Shown here piece after piece: positions 28,295 through 36,377 of a stretch of DNA of 64,000 nucleotides. How positions within the stretch are numbered: the first letter of the stretch is position 1; each line of letters begins with the position of its first letter. Source of the DNA: Phlyctochytrium arcticum (taxonomy: Eukaryota > Chytridiomycota > Chytridiomycetes > Chytridiales > Chytridiaceae); contig JAHLKI010000041.1 of NCBI GenBank assembly GCA_025602905.1, positions 115,683-179,682 of the forward strand, written 5' to 3'. A program made the position numbers and the translations under genes. Below the pieces are notes generated by a model. The model saw nothing but the letters and a program-made list of their open reading frames with translations. It did no database searches and had not been told where the DNA came from.

Positions 28295-29200
28295 ACAATC
28301 TTGCCCCGGATTCGCGGGATTCTTGCTCTGACTCTTGTTTTCCGGAGCTGGACAGCTTGGCGCGCAACACAGACTGCGAAAAAGGTGGGTGTGCGTTGGC
28401 TAGCTTAGGTCTGTTTCTTGCCTGCGGTTCTGCTGGGGCTGTTGCCCGCTGCTTCATCTTTGGTTCCTGTGGCATCTCACGGGGCACGTAAAAGTGCTCG
28501 CTGCGGCCTACGGCGCTTGGAAGCTGATAGTGACGGTATCTCCGGGCACCGCAGGAACTGTCCCGCGATCTCATTCAAAGATGTGGACGTATGAGTGGGA
28601 TGTGTACTTTATCTAGGAACGGACGCCGGGTATCTATCGAGGGGCTTCGTTGAAGGACCTGCTGGGGCCTGGTGTCTTTTCGGGAAGTGCCTGGCCCACC
28701 GACGCTGAATGAGGGAGCAGGATGGGTATTCGCATCTCTCGTCCTGCTGGAGCAGCTGCTTGCTGGTTCGCCGATGAAACTGGATGGTTGCTGTGTTTAC
28801 GGGGACGAGAGGTGCTTAGAGTTGGAGTGAGTTGGGGTCGCTTGGTCGTACCTTCTTCTGAGCGCACAGCGGTATCTATCGGGGCACGTTATGCCTGCTG
28901 GGGCTTCTGGACGTCGGGAGGCAATACTTTGCGGCGTGGCCGATGAACATTTGACTTTGACTGAACACATTCCGCCTGCTCGCTGATTGCTAACTCCCTC
29001 AAAGCTTCTTTTTTTTCACTTCTTTTCGCCGTCTTCTATCTTCCGATCGACCGACAACCGAGACCATCAATCGGCCAAGTACCATCGAATCTGAGAAACC
29101 ATGGATGTCAAATTTGTCGTTGATTCGCTATTGCCTGTTAACGCAATTGTGTTAAGAGACAGAGCTTTTATTTCATTTGATTTCTTATAAGTAAATAGTG

Positions 29201-32200
29201 ATGTCAGGTATTAACTCGCGCAATGCCTCGGGTATTCGCACCCTTGACAATACAAATATTCAAAACAGCTTCATAAGCGGCGAATTGAAAGGAGACGAAT
29301 ATTCCAGTATCGATGTCGCCACTGTTAAGAATAAACATGGAATACTTAAAATAAACTCTTTATCCTCAGAAGCGCCAATTGAAACCACTCTGACACAGGG
29401 TAACGCACACGTCTCTCTTGCTTACGATGATAGTCGTCTCGTTCTAGATTCCGAAGGAAATCTTTCAACCATTGAGGCAGACGTTCGTCTACCTCTTCAG
29501 TATTCAAGCGACGACCATCAGGTGTCTCTTCAGTATGACAATGATTCATTATTTATTAACGATGAAAATCAATTAGCAGCCAAGAAACAGGATCCACCTG
29601 AATTGAACAGTCCGCTCTTCTACAATGACGACGATGAAATTGAATTAAGGTATGCATCTCATATGGAAGACGCAGAATCTATACTTGACGGTGATTTGAA
29701 TCTATTTGCAAAAGGGTTGAGTCTCAAAATCTCTGATCCGTTCTATTACAATGTTCTAAATAGTCACAAATTGTCACTCAAGATTGATGATGATACCATG
29801 GATATAGACGGTGGAAAGTTGAAGGCTCTTATTCCCGACAAGTTGGTATTCGAATACCCATTAGATGAAATCGACGGTCAAGTCTCCTTACGAATTGATG
29901 AAGATACACTTGAAGTAGATTATAACAAATTAAAAGCAAAAACACAGGATGTTTCCAAGAGTCTCAAGGGAGCCGGCGCCATATCAGTATATCGAGATAT
30001 TACCGAATCCATTGACGGATCACTTGTCAAACTCGAGGTGGACCATGAAAATTTTCAGCAGACGGGTAACAAGCTGGCGTTTAGAAGTCAGGGATTAGGG
30101 CAGATTCCTTATGACAACGGGATTGCAGGTTTGAATAGAACTAGTGACTTTACGTATTCAGAGACACTGAATGAACTTAGTGTGGGACATGTGAATCTAT
30201 CACCAAATAGCAATCCAAGTGACTATGAGGCAACAACTGCCGAATACGTGAAGGGTGTGTACCAGGGGAGTGGAGCAGTTGTGATTCGAGACCAAATAGT
30301 TGAATTGAATACTGATGCGAGTTTAGCGGTTGACACGAATATGAATCTTTCAGTAAACCCAAGTCCCTTGGTAGACAACTCGTCTATACGAGTCGATTCT
30401 CAAGGTAAGATTTCATCCGGGCTCTCTTTCAGCAATGGTCTTTATCAGAATTCCTCACATGAGGTCAGTCTGGATCTTACAGTATCAGGTGGGCTTCAAA
30501 TGGATAGCACCAAGACTCACATTGAAGAAAATTTGTCAGCGTCTAATGGAGTCAAGCGTATAGGAAATACGTTCCAAGGCGACTACCAAGCAGGAAATAA
30601 TATTCAGATCACTGGCAACACCATCTCCTGTTCCTATGAATACGAGGCACCTGATGAATCACCATATGTTGGTGGTAATGGGATTACGGTAGCGGGAAAG
30701 ACAATCTCTAATTCATTTTCCTTGACGGCAGGTAGTGGCGTGATATTGGTTGGTTCCCCTGGCATCGGTTATACAATTTCAACCATAGACACTTTCAAAA
30801 CAGAAAGAACAGCTGAAGATCCCATTCAAGAGCAAACAGGAGAAGGTGCGAATCAAGTCCTGAAATCGGGAGGAGGCGAGGTCGTTTCAGTCAGTGGAGG
30901 TTTGAGCGGTATTGTAGGGCCATTAAATGGTTTATTTGGCGCGGGTGGTAGTGTAATAGGGTCAGCTAGTTCGGCTATTTCTGCCATAGGCTCTGGAATG
31001 CTAGGCGGTGCCCTTACCGGCCTTGGTGCCGGATTCATCACTATTCTAGGGAGAGAAAGGAAACGCGAGGAGGATGTGAATGGAAATCCCATATTGGATT
31101 CAAACGGCAATATTCAAATGAAGCCAGGTAGTAATGTCATAACCGTGACTCTACCTGATTCAAACGGCTGCGATGTCACAAGGTTGCTCTTCGATACGCC
31201 GCCTCAATGTGGATGGTTAGGTATTGCTACTGAATACCCACAACAAGCGGTGAATTTAGACATGTTGCGCCAGTATGACTCCCAAATAATTCAGCCTAGT
31301 ACCGTGAGCCTCGTGAGTCAATTGATTGATCCAATTATACAAAATCTAGAAATTGTAAATTCCGTAATTGAAGGTGTTGAAACCGATATTGCAACCAATT
31401 ATCAACCAAAGATCACTAGTACCAACAAAATTCCATATTCGAATATTTCAACACCGCCTGATTTGTCTGTTTTTCTAAATCGGAATATAGACTTGGGAAA
31501 CATCAACTCTTCAATCGCCACAAAACAGAATATAATATCAGCATCGAATCGTCTCGATTACGGTTTTTTGTCGAATATTCCGAATCTCGCGTTGAAACAG
31601 GATCTCATTACAAGTTCTGCAAAATTACCATATAGTCTTGTGAGTGGTACACCAGATTTGACACCTTATGCCTTGAATACATCATTAACAAGCGGACTTG
31701 CATTGAAACAAAATGTAATAGATTCAAATAACAAACTACCATATGCCAACGTATCTGGCGCACCTGATTTGAGTGTATATGCTTTGAATATATCATTAAC
31801 AAGCGGACTTGCTTCAAAAGTGTCGCAATCTGTTTATGATACGCGACAAATTGCCATTGATGCTTCAATTGCAACAAAGGTTTCCCAGAGCATTTACGAT
31901 ACACGACAAACTGCTATTGATTCAGCCATTACTTTGAAGCAAAATCTCATCAAAGATGCAATTTCCCTAATTGGTGTTGATAATACTACAACTACTATTC
32001 TTACGGATAATTTCACAAGCACTCCGACAGGTACGTTGTCCGGGAATGCAACTTATGACACTACAAACAAATATGTAATTCTTCAACAAAACAACCAAAC
32101 GTATTCCAATGGGAACATTGCCTATACAATCCCGAATCTAGGAAGATACTGGACGGTTCAATGTGATCTGCTATATTCTTCCTTTCGGCAAGATGAGGGT

Positions 32201-34228
32201 ATTACAATAAACTGTGGTGGTTATGCAGCATCGTTTTCCGGATATTTTAACTACACTCGCTTGCATACTCCAGACGGAACATACAAAGAAGTCGCTGCAT
32301 CATTGCCTCGAGACGTTTTTGCAACGGTAAGGATGAAGGTCGTTTACGATACCGCATTTCTCTATGTCAATAATATTCTGGTAACGAGTTGGACAAATGC
32401 TTCGAGCAATGTCCCTCTATCCACGAATATAACACTTGTGATTTATGGTCAGAGCGGAGGATTTGGAGCAGCGAAATATTTAGACAATTTGTCTCTTGTT
32501 CAAGACAGTAATGCCACAGAAAGTATTAAGTTTGCTCCATTGAATGGGAAAGTTACGAGTCAAATTTCTACAATAGATGATGGAACTTATGGCTCGTCAA
32601 TGGTTATTTCTGCTTCAACAGGGTCGAGCGGAACATTACAAGAATTGATGCGATTGGGAACAAGTGCTGTAACGGTCAGCAAAAAACTTTATGCCACTGA
32701 TGATATATTTACAAAGACTTTAAAGGTTGCAACAGAATCTTTCGTAAATACATCAATCAGTGCAATCCCCCTCTCAAATTACACATTGACATCGACCTAC
32801 AATACGAGACAAACTGCGATAGACAACCGCTTTACACCCATTGAGACACGCATAGGTCAGTTGAAAGCATTATCAAATCTTGACACAATCGACTTGTCGA
32901 CTTCACTAGTCACCGGTATTCTCCCAATTAGTAAAATTGATACAAGTACACTTCAACCTTTGATCACCTCGGGAAATGCAGCATCATTCAAGACAACTTT
33001 GGGATTATCGAGTACGGCATCTAGCGGTAATATTGATTGGGGGAATGTCACAGGTAAGCCAGTATTCGGTTCGTTGTCCTTGAAGAATTCTATCGACCTT
33101 TCAACAACCGAGGTAACCGGTATTCTCCCAATTACTAAAATTGATACAAGTACACTTCAACCTTTAATAGCAGATTATAACGCTGATGATATAAAATTTA
33201 CTTTAGATATTCAATGGAGCACATTACCTGGTAAACCTGTATTTGGCACATTGGCGAACAAGTCAATGATAGACCTTGCCTCAAGTGATGTCAGTGGTAT
33301 TCTACCCTTTGCAAAACTAGATACTACCATGCTCACTACGAGTTCATATCTCTATGTCAAGGGACATTCCAGTCCTTTCACAACTTCTATAACTACACCT
33401 GGTCTCTTCATGGTGTATGACACATCACAAGGTTTCGGTGTTATCCAATCAACCATTAAGAGTAACGGTACTTTTCTTCCATTAAGGATTGAAGCATCAA
33501 TTGTCAATATACCGACCACAACAGATGCAACTGCAATCAATACTGGGGCATTCCAAATTGCAGGTGGTGCTAGTATTGCCAAAAAACTGTATGTCGGTAC
33601 TGAATTGACGGTAGGAACGAATATCAATCTTTCTTCATCAGCTAGTAGTTCCTTGTATTGGGGTGCTTCAACTGCTCTAATCGGGAGAGCAGCAACGAAT
33701 ACACATTTTTGTTCCAATTCACTTGCGGGTGATATAGTATTACGCTCTAATGGTTCTGGAACATCAACAGGCAATATTCGGTTTGCTACTGGCGGTCTCG
33801 CATCGTCGCTCGATATTCTTCAAAATGGAAATGTAAATGTTGCGAATAGTCTCACTGTGGGAAATTCACTTACTGTAAATGGGGTCAATCTGAAATTGCC
33901 TGTTGCAACTACAGTATTCAGTGATAGCTCATATTCATCTGATCTTGTTAACTTTACTACTACAAGAGGGACCCAGGTTTGGACTGGGTGTATATCACCC
34001 TTTGCAACGACAACACAACAGAACATCACATTTGCCATCAAAATCGATAACATATTGGTAAAATCATTCGTGGTCTTTTTCAACCTAGCCGATGTTCATA
34101 TACCAATCCCTTTCCAATTTATTTCTCGAAATTTAACACCCGGGAACCATACATTTCAACTCTATGCTGCCGGTAACGTTTCCATGGATGTCAATTCGCG
34201 AATTGATGTTCAATTTCTAGAATTTTAG
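29201..34228 (+). CDS. Giant fiber / attachment protein (1,675 aa)
   Basis: Probable virion surface fiber. Start at the ATG at 29201 (MSGINSRNASGIRTLDNTN). Residues about 60-300 consist of short beta repeats of the form hydrophobic-D-x-D-x-x-L-x-h-x-x-x-x-L (VSLQYDNDSLFINDENQLA, SLKIDDDTMDIDGGKLKAL, VSLRIDEDTLEVDYNKLKA), reminiscent of adenovirus fiber-shaft repeats. A Gly/Ala/Ser hydrophobic segment lies at about 564-620 (GAGGSVIGSASSAISAIGSG). Repeats with LALKQN...LPY and VYDTRQ(T)AID fill about 720-910. About 930-1105 looks like a LamG/ConA-type lectin sandwich (RYWTVQCDLLYSS, RDVFATVRMKVVYD, FLYVNNILVTSW). Repeats with TGILPISKIDTSTLQPLI follow, then a C-terminal beta domain. The first 270 codons are amplified upstream. 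Confidence 0.8.
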   Translation: MSGINSRNASGIRTLDNTNIQNSFISGELKGDEYSSIDVATVKNKHGILKINSLSSEAPIETTLTQGNAHVSLAYDDSRLVLDSEGNLSTIEADVRLPLQYSSDDHQVSLQYDNDSLFINDENQLAAKKQDPPELNSPLFYNDDDEIELRYASHMEDAESILDGDLNLFAKGLSLKISDPFYYNVLNSHKLSLKIDDDTMDIDGGKLKALIPDKLVFEYPLDEIDGQVSLRIDEDTLEVDYNKLKAKTQDVSKSLKGAGAISVYRDITESIDGSLVKLEVDHENFQQTGNKLAFRSQGLGQIPYDNGIAGLNRTSDFTYSETLNELSVGHVNLSPNSNPSDYEATTAEYVKGVYQGSGAVVIRDQIVELNTDASLAVDTNMNLSVNPSPLVDNSSIRVDSQGKISSGLSFSNGLYQNSSHEVSLDLTVSGGLQMDSTKTHIEENLSASNGVKRIGNTFQGDYQAGNNIQITGNTISCSYEYEAPDESPYVGGNGITVAGKTISNSFSLTAGSGVILVGSPGIGYTISTIDTFKTERTAEDPIQEQTGEGANQVLKSGGGEVVSVSGGLSGIVGPLNGLFGAGGSVIGSASSAISAIGSGMLGGALTGLGAGFITILGRERKREEDVNGNPILDSNGNIQMKPGSNVITVTLPDSNGCDVTRLLFDTPPQCGWLGIATEYPQQAVNLDMLRQYDSQIIQPSTVSLVSQLIDPIIQNLEIVNSVIEGVETDIATNYQPKITSTNKIPYSNISTPPDLSVFLNRNIDLGNINSSIATKQNIISASNRLDYGFLSNIPNLALKQDLITSSAKLPYSLVSGTPDLTPYALNTSLTSGLALKQNVIDSNNKLPYANVSGAPDLSVYALNISLTSGLASKVSQSVYDTRQIAIDASIATKVSQSIYDTRQTAIDSAITLKQNLIKDAISLIGVDNTTTTILTDNFTSTPTGTLSGNATYDTTNKYVILQQNNQTYSNGNIAYTIPNLGRYWTVQCDLLYSSFRQDEGITINCGGYAASFSGYFNYTRLHTPDGTYKEVAASLPRDVFATVRMKVVYDTAFLYVNNILVTSWTNASSNVPLSTNITLVIYGQSGGFGAAKYLDNLSLVQDSNATESIKFAPLNGKVTSQISTIDDGTYGSSMVISASTGSSGTLQELMRLGTSAVTVSKKLYATDDIFTKTLKVATESFVNTSISAIPLSNYTLTSTYNTRQTAIDNRFTPIETRIGQLKALSNLDTIDLSTSLVTGILPISKIDTSTLQPLITSGNAASFKTTLGLSSTASSGNIDWGNVTGKPVFGSLSLKNSIDLSTTEVTGILPITKIDTSTLQPLIADYNADDIKFTLDIQWSTLPGKPVFGTLANKSMIDLASSDVSGILPFAKLDTTMLTTSSYLYVKGHSSPFTTSITTPGLFMVYDTSQGFGVIQSTIKSNGTFLPLRIEASIVNIPTTTDATAINTGAFQIAGGASIAKKLYVGTELTVGTNINLSSSASSSLYWGASTALIGRAATNTHFCSNSLAGDIVLRSNGSGTSTGNIRFATGGLASSLDILQNGNVNVANSLTVGNSLTVNGVNLKLPVATTVFSDSSYSSDLVNFTTTRGTQVWTGCISPFATTTQQNITFAIKIDNILVKSFVVFFNLADVHIPIPFQFISRNLTPGNHTFQLYAAGNVSMDVNSRIDVQFLEF

Positions 34229-34554
34229 AATATCAATTCGAGCAACTCAATTGAATTGTCTTTGTCGCAACCCAACGCAACACATTTTTCACAAATATTC
34301 AAGTATCCTGATTCCAGGAATTCACGTCTAAGCTGCTTATTCTTACGGGGGGTCAGTACGCTTGATATTGAAATAATCTTTTCGAATAAATTTCGATTAA
34401 GTACATTAATTGGCACGAATATGAAAAAATGTTCGCCTTTGCCTTTCAAGTTGTATATAATCCTAAACAACTGATCTTCATTAAAAATGACCATTCGACA
34501 AACAAGAATCTCCACGCCGGATTCTGAAACGATTCTAAATTTATTTTTTCTCAT
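34225..34554 (-). CDS. Unknown 109-aa protein
   Basis: Not recognised. It begins with a basic strand (MRKNKFRIVSESGVEILVCR) and has an alternating hydrophobic middle (IIYNLKGKGEHFFIFVPINV). A C-terminal Cys pair sits in NICEKCVALGCDKD. It overlaps the fiber stop by 4 nt on the opposite strand, as other convergent genes of the element do, and lies 45 nt from the receiver-domain gene on the same strand. Possibly a small partner of that gene; no evidence beyond adjacency. Confidence 0.6.
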   Translation of the reverse strand: MRKNKFRIVSESGVEILVCRMVIFNEDQLFRIIYNLKGKGEHFFIFVPINVLNRNLFEKIISISSVLTPRKNKQLRREFLESGYLNICEKCVALGCDKDNSIELLELIF

Positions 34555-34599
34555 GACCAGAATACCTTAAAGAAAGAAAAAAGCTTATTTGTTTTGCGT

Positions 34600-34995
34600 C
34601 TATGATTCTGGTTTTAGAATATCGATAATATCTTTTTTTGTGATGGGCTTGGTGTAGAACAGGTCCGCTCCGGCAGCTAATGCTTTGTGCTTCAATGTTG
34701 CATCAGAAGAGAATGCTATAATTTTCACTCCTTCAGAGACCATGTTATCCTTTTCTGCCTGGCGAATCCACGCTATCAGGTTCAGCCCTTCCTGTTTATA
34801 CGTGAAGGTTGGATCCTGAATATGTTCATTGAGTAACATATCAGTAAAGACATAAGTTATATCATCGTAATTATCATTGAATACGTCGAAAAGCATCATG
34901 GTAGATGATAGCAAGACTTGTTCTTGAGTAATGCTATTAATCATTTTCTTCATAAGTTTCCTAGTGAAATTATTGTCGTCGACTACGATGATCAT
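34600..34995 (-). CDS. Stand-alone response-regulator receiver (REC) domain protein
   Basis: 131 aa, the size of one receiver domain and no more. All phosphorelay landmarks are present: acidic pair D6-D7 in MIIVVDDNN, phospho-acceptor Asp D52 in YVFTDMLL, switch Ser (S96/S97) in IIAFSSDA, and Lys-Pro K116-P117 in YTKPI. The alternation of hydrophobic strands and helices fits the CheY-like fold. Fungi use histidine-to-aspartate phosphorelays in stress and development; a viral receiver domain could siphon phosphate from a host HPt protein or sense it. That role is inference. No kinase or output domain is encoded nearby. It lies next to the right TIR. Confidence 0.88.
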   Translation of the reverse strand: MIIVVDDNNFTRKLMKKMINSITQEQVLLSSTMMLFDVFNDNYDDITYVFTDMLLNEHIQDPTFTYKQEGLNLIAWIRQAEKDNMVSEGVKIIAFSSDATLKHKALAAGADLFYTKPITKKDIIDILKPES

Positions 34996-35230
34996 TTACA
35001 TGGCGTGTTTTACTATTAGAGGCGAAAAGAAACGTGGACAGTCATGTACAGAAAAAAATAATATTGGAAAGTAAAGAATGTTGCAACTGGACACTAATAA
35101 TATCTCACAGTGTATCTCAAAGAAAAAAGAGTTCTTTGACTTATAACTACATGATTGTTCGAGTCGACGAGTTGAAAGAATACATAATATTCTGTTCTTG
35201 TTCTTCTTCCAGTCAAAGGAGAGGAATAGA
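34996..35230. other. Gap between REC gene and right TIR
   Basis: AT-rich, 235 nt. A 69-codon frame crosses into the TIR but has no recognisable feature and is not called. It should hold the promoter of the REC gene. Confidence 0.4.
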
Positions 35231-35408
35231 TTCGAATAGCTAAAGAATCATCCCCGAATCAATAAAGAATAGAGATGGTATTGTCTGACCAAGAGTGTGA
35301 GTCATATGTCCAAGATTTTCCCCGTTGCGTTTTGTTGCGGTGAGGGTCATCTAATCACTTTTCCACATACTTCATCATATTCAGCAATTTGAAGAAGTCG
35401 TGATTTTT

Positions 35409-35450
35409 CCACAAACGTAAAACACACTTAAACGTTTATTACGTTTGTGG
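35409..35450. repeat. Nested inverted repeat in right TIR
   Basis: Mirror of 4052-4093, with 12-bp arms and an inner TAAACGTTTA palindrome. Confidence 0.7.
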
Positions 35451-35475
35451 TATTTTTCCTACTTTTTGCTAAAAG

Positions 35476-35505
35476 TGTAGCGACAAGTAGCGACAAGTGG
35501 CGACA
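35476..35505. repeat. Three 10-bp tandem repeats in right TIR
   Basis: Mirror of 3997-4026. Confidence 0.7.
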
Positions 35506-35676
35506 TGTAGCATGGGACCTCGGGGCGAATAAGCGGCAGTGAAGGAGCAAGAGAGTCTTTCCGATCCATAGAAAGAAAAGGTATCGATACAATCACGAGT
35601 ATATAAAGCGACGGTCCTGCCTCAGATATCCACAGTTAGAATCAAGTTAGCGCCAAATAGCATCAAGTTAGCATCA

Positions 35677-36015
35677 ATGGATTACCTGGAGAAGAAGATG
35701 GAACGTCTGATAGACTTGGATCAATCGGAAGAGTTTAAGAAAGCGCAGAAGCTGATAAAGGAACATACAGACTTGTTAGCGACAATCAAGAAGACAATGA
35801 AGCTGCGGAATATAACAAGCCATCAAATCAAGCGAGGGACAATTTTGAAGAAGTTAAAGTTCAAGATCTTGACATCCCGCCGCGTAGACGTGACGAATAT
35901 GCCAGAGGAAGTCAGAGAATTGTATCTGACGACGAATGAAGTGTGGGTTCGGAATATCGATATAATAGAGACGGCGGATGACGTCATCGAGTCAGAAGTG
36001 ATACAGATAGATTAG
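35677..36015 (+). CDS. TIR-encoded 112-aa protein, right copy
   Basis: Identical to the left TIR product except Val for Ala in RVDVTNMPEE. The only coding change between the two TIRs is therefore conservative, and both copies remain open. A TATA-like ACGAGTATATAAAGCG lies about 70-80 nt upstream of the ATG (35596-35611), the same as in the left copy. Function unknown; see the left copy for the sequence features. Confidence 0.75.
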   Translation: MDYLEKKMERLIDLDQSEEFKKAQKLIKEHTDLLATIKKTMKLRNITSHQIKRGTILKKLKFKILTSRRVDVTNMPEEVRELYLTTNEVWVRNIDIIETADDVIESEVIQID

Positions 36016-36207
36016 TGTGAGATTCAAGGCAAGATGGGCGGTTGCCCTCGGATTTGACTCGATCTTGGATCTGGTCAGGATCTGGTCAAAGTTCTATTAA
36101 TAGGATAGATCTGTATTATGTAACCATATAACTATGTATATATACTATTAGCTCGGGCGGCATCTTAAGCGCTTGACCAGGTCAAATCTATATAGGAACC
36201 CAGTCAC

Positions 36208-36268
36208 TGACACGGTGCATAGACCCGAATTCCCTCTTAGAGGGAATTCGGGTCTATGCACCGTGTCA
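36208..36268. repeat. Terminal 61-nt palindrome (right tip)
   Basis: 30-bp arms identical to the left tip. The central unpaired base is T at 36238 on the plus strand, also T on the plus strand at the left tip (3264), so the centre is inverted relative to the rest of the TIR. Confidence 0.9.
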
Positions 36269-36273
36269 GACAT
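36269..36273. repeat. Target-site duplication, right copy (GACAT)
   Basis: Direct copy of 3229-3233, adjoining the terminal CA of the element. Confidence 0.85.
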
Positions 36274-36377
36274 AACAGAGAGAACAAACAGACTAAAGAA
36301 AAAACAACTAAGATGAGAAAATAGCACGCCGGTGACCAAAGATGCTATATAGAAGGTGAATGCTAACAAACAGACAA

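Larger units (their letters stand above)
19542..30009 (+). repeat. Tandem array: four copies of a 2,617-bp unit
   Basis: Units start at 19542, 22159, 24776 and 27393. Each holds about 1.7 kb of GC-richer DNA with the 292-codon minus-strand ORF, then the fiber upstream region and the first ~270 codons of the fiber. The junction GAATC-CAT-ATATAC joins the fiber sequence GAATC-CAT-TGACGG (30005-30017) to the left flank GTA-CAT-ATATAC (19539-19550) through the shared CAT. The spacing of repeated ORFs is exactly 2,617 in all cases. The only difference I noticed is G in unit 1 versus A in units 2-4 inside the 292-codon ORF (Pro versus Ser). Confidence 0.95.
3234..36268. mobile_element. Integrated Polinton-like virus (PLV)-grade dsDNA element, 33,035 bp
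   Basis: The boundaries are set by inverted repeats of exactly equal length (1,038 bp each), terminal TG...CA dinucleotides and a flanking 5-bp direct duplication. The content is viral: double-jelly-roll capsid protein, penton-like protein, FtsK/HerA-type packaging ATPase, chromodomain integrase, tyrosine recombinase, primase-SF3 helicase, adenine methyltransferase and fiber. Genes are intronless, AT-rich relative to the host and tightly packed on both strands, often with divergent starts or overlapping convergent stops. No PolB or adenovirus-type cysteine protease was found, which argues against a classical Polinton/Maverick and for a PLV. Without the three extra tandem copies at 19.5-27.4 kb the element would be 25,184 bp. 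Confidence 0.93.
35231..36268 (-). repeat. Right terminal inverted repeat (1,038 bp)
   Basis: Inverted copy of 3234-4271. The inner limit is 35231 (T pairs with A4271, next bases differ) and the outer limit is A36268. Confidence 0.95.

Noticed and set aside
35034..35243. 69-codon plus-strand ORF entering the right TIR
   Set aside because: Low-complexity end, no mirrored counterpart in the left TIR, no recognisable domain.
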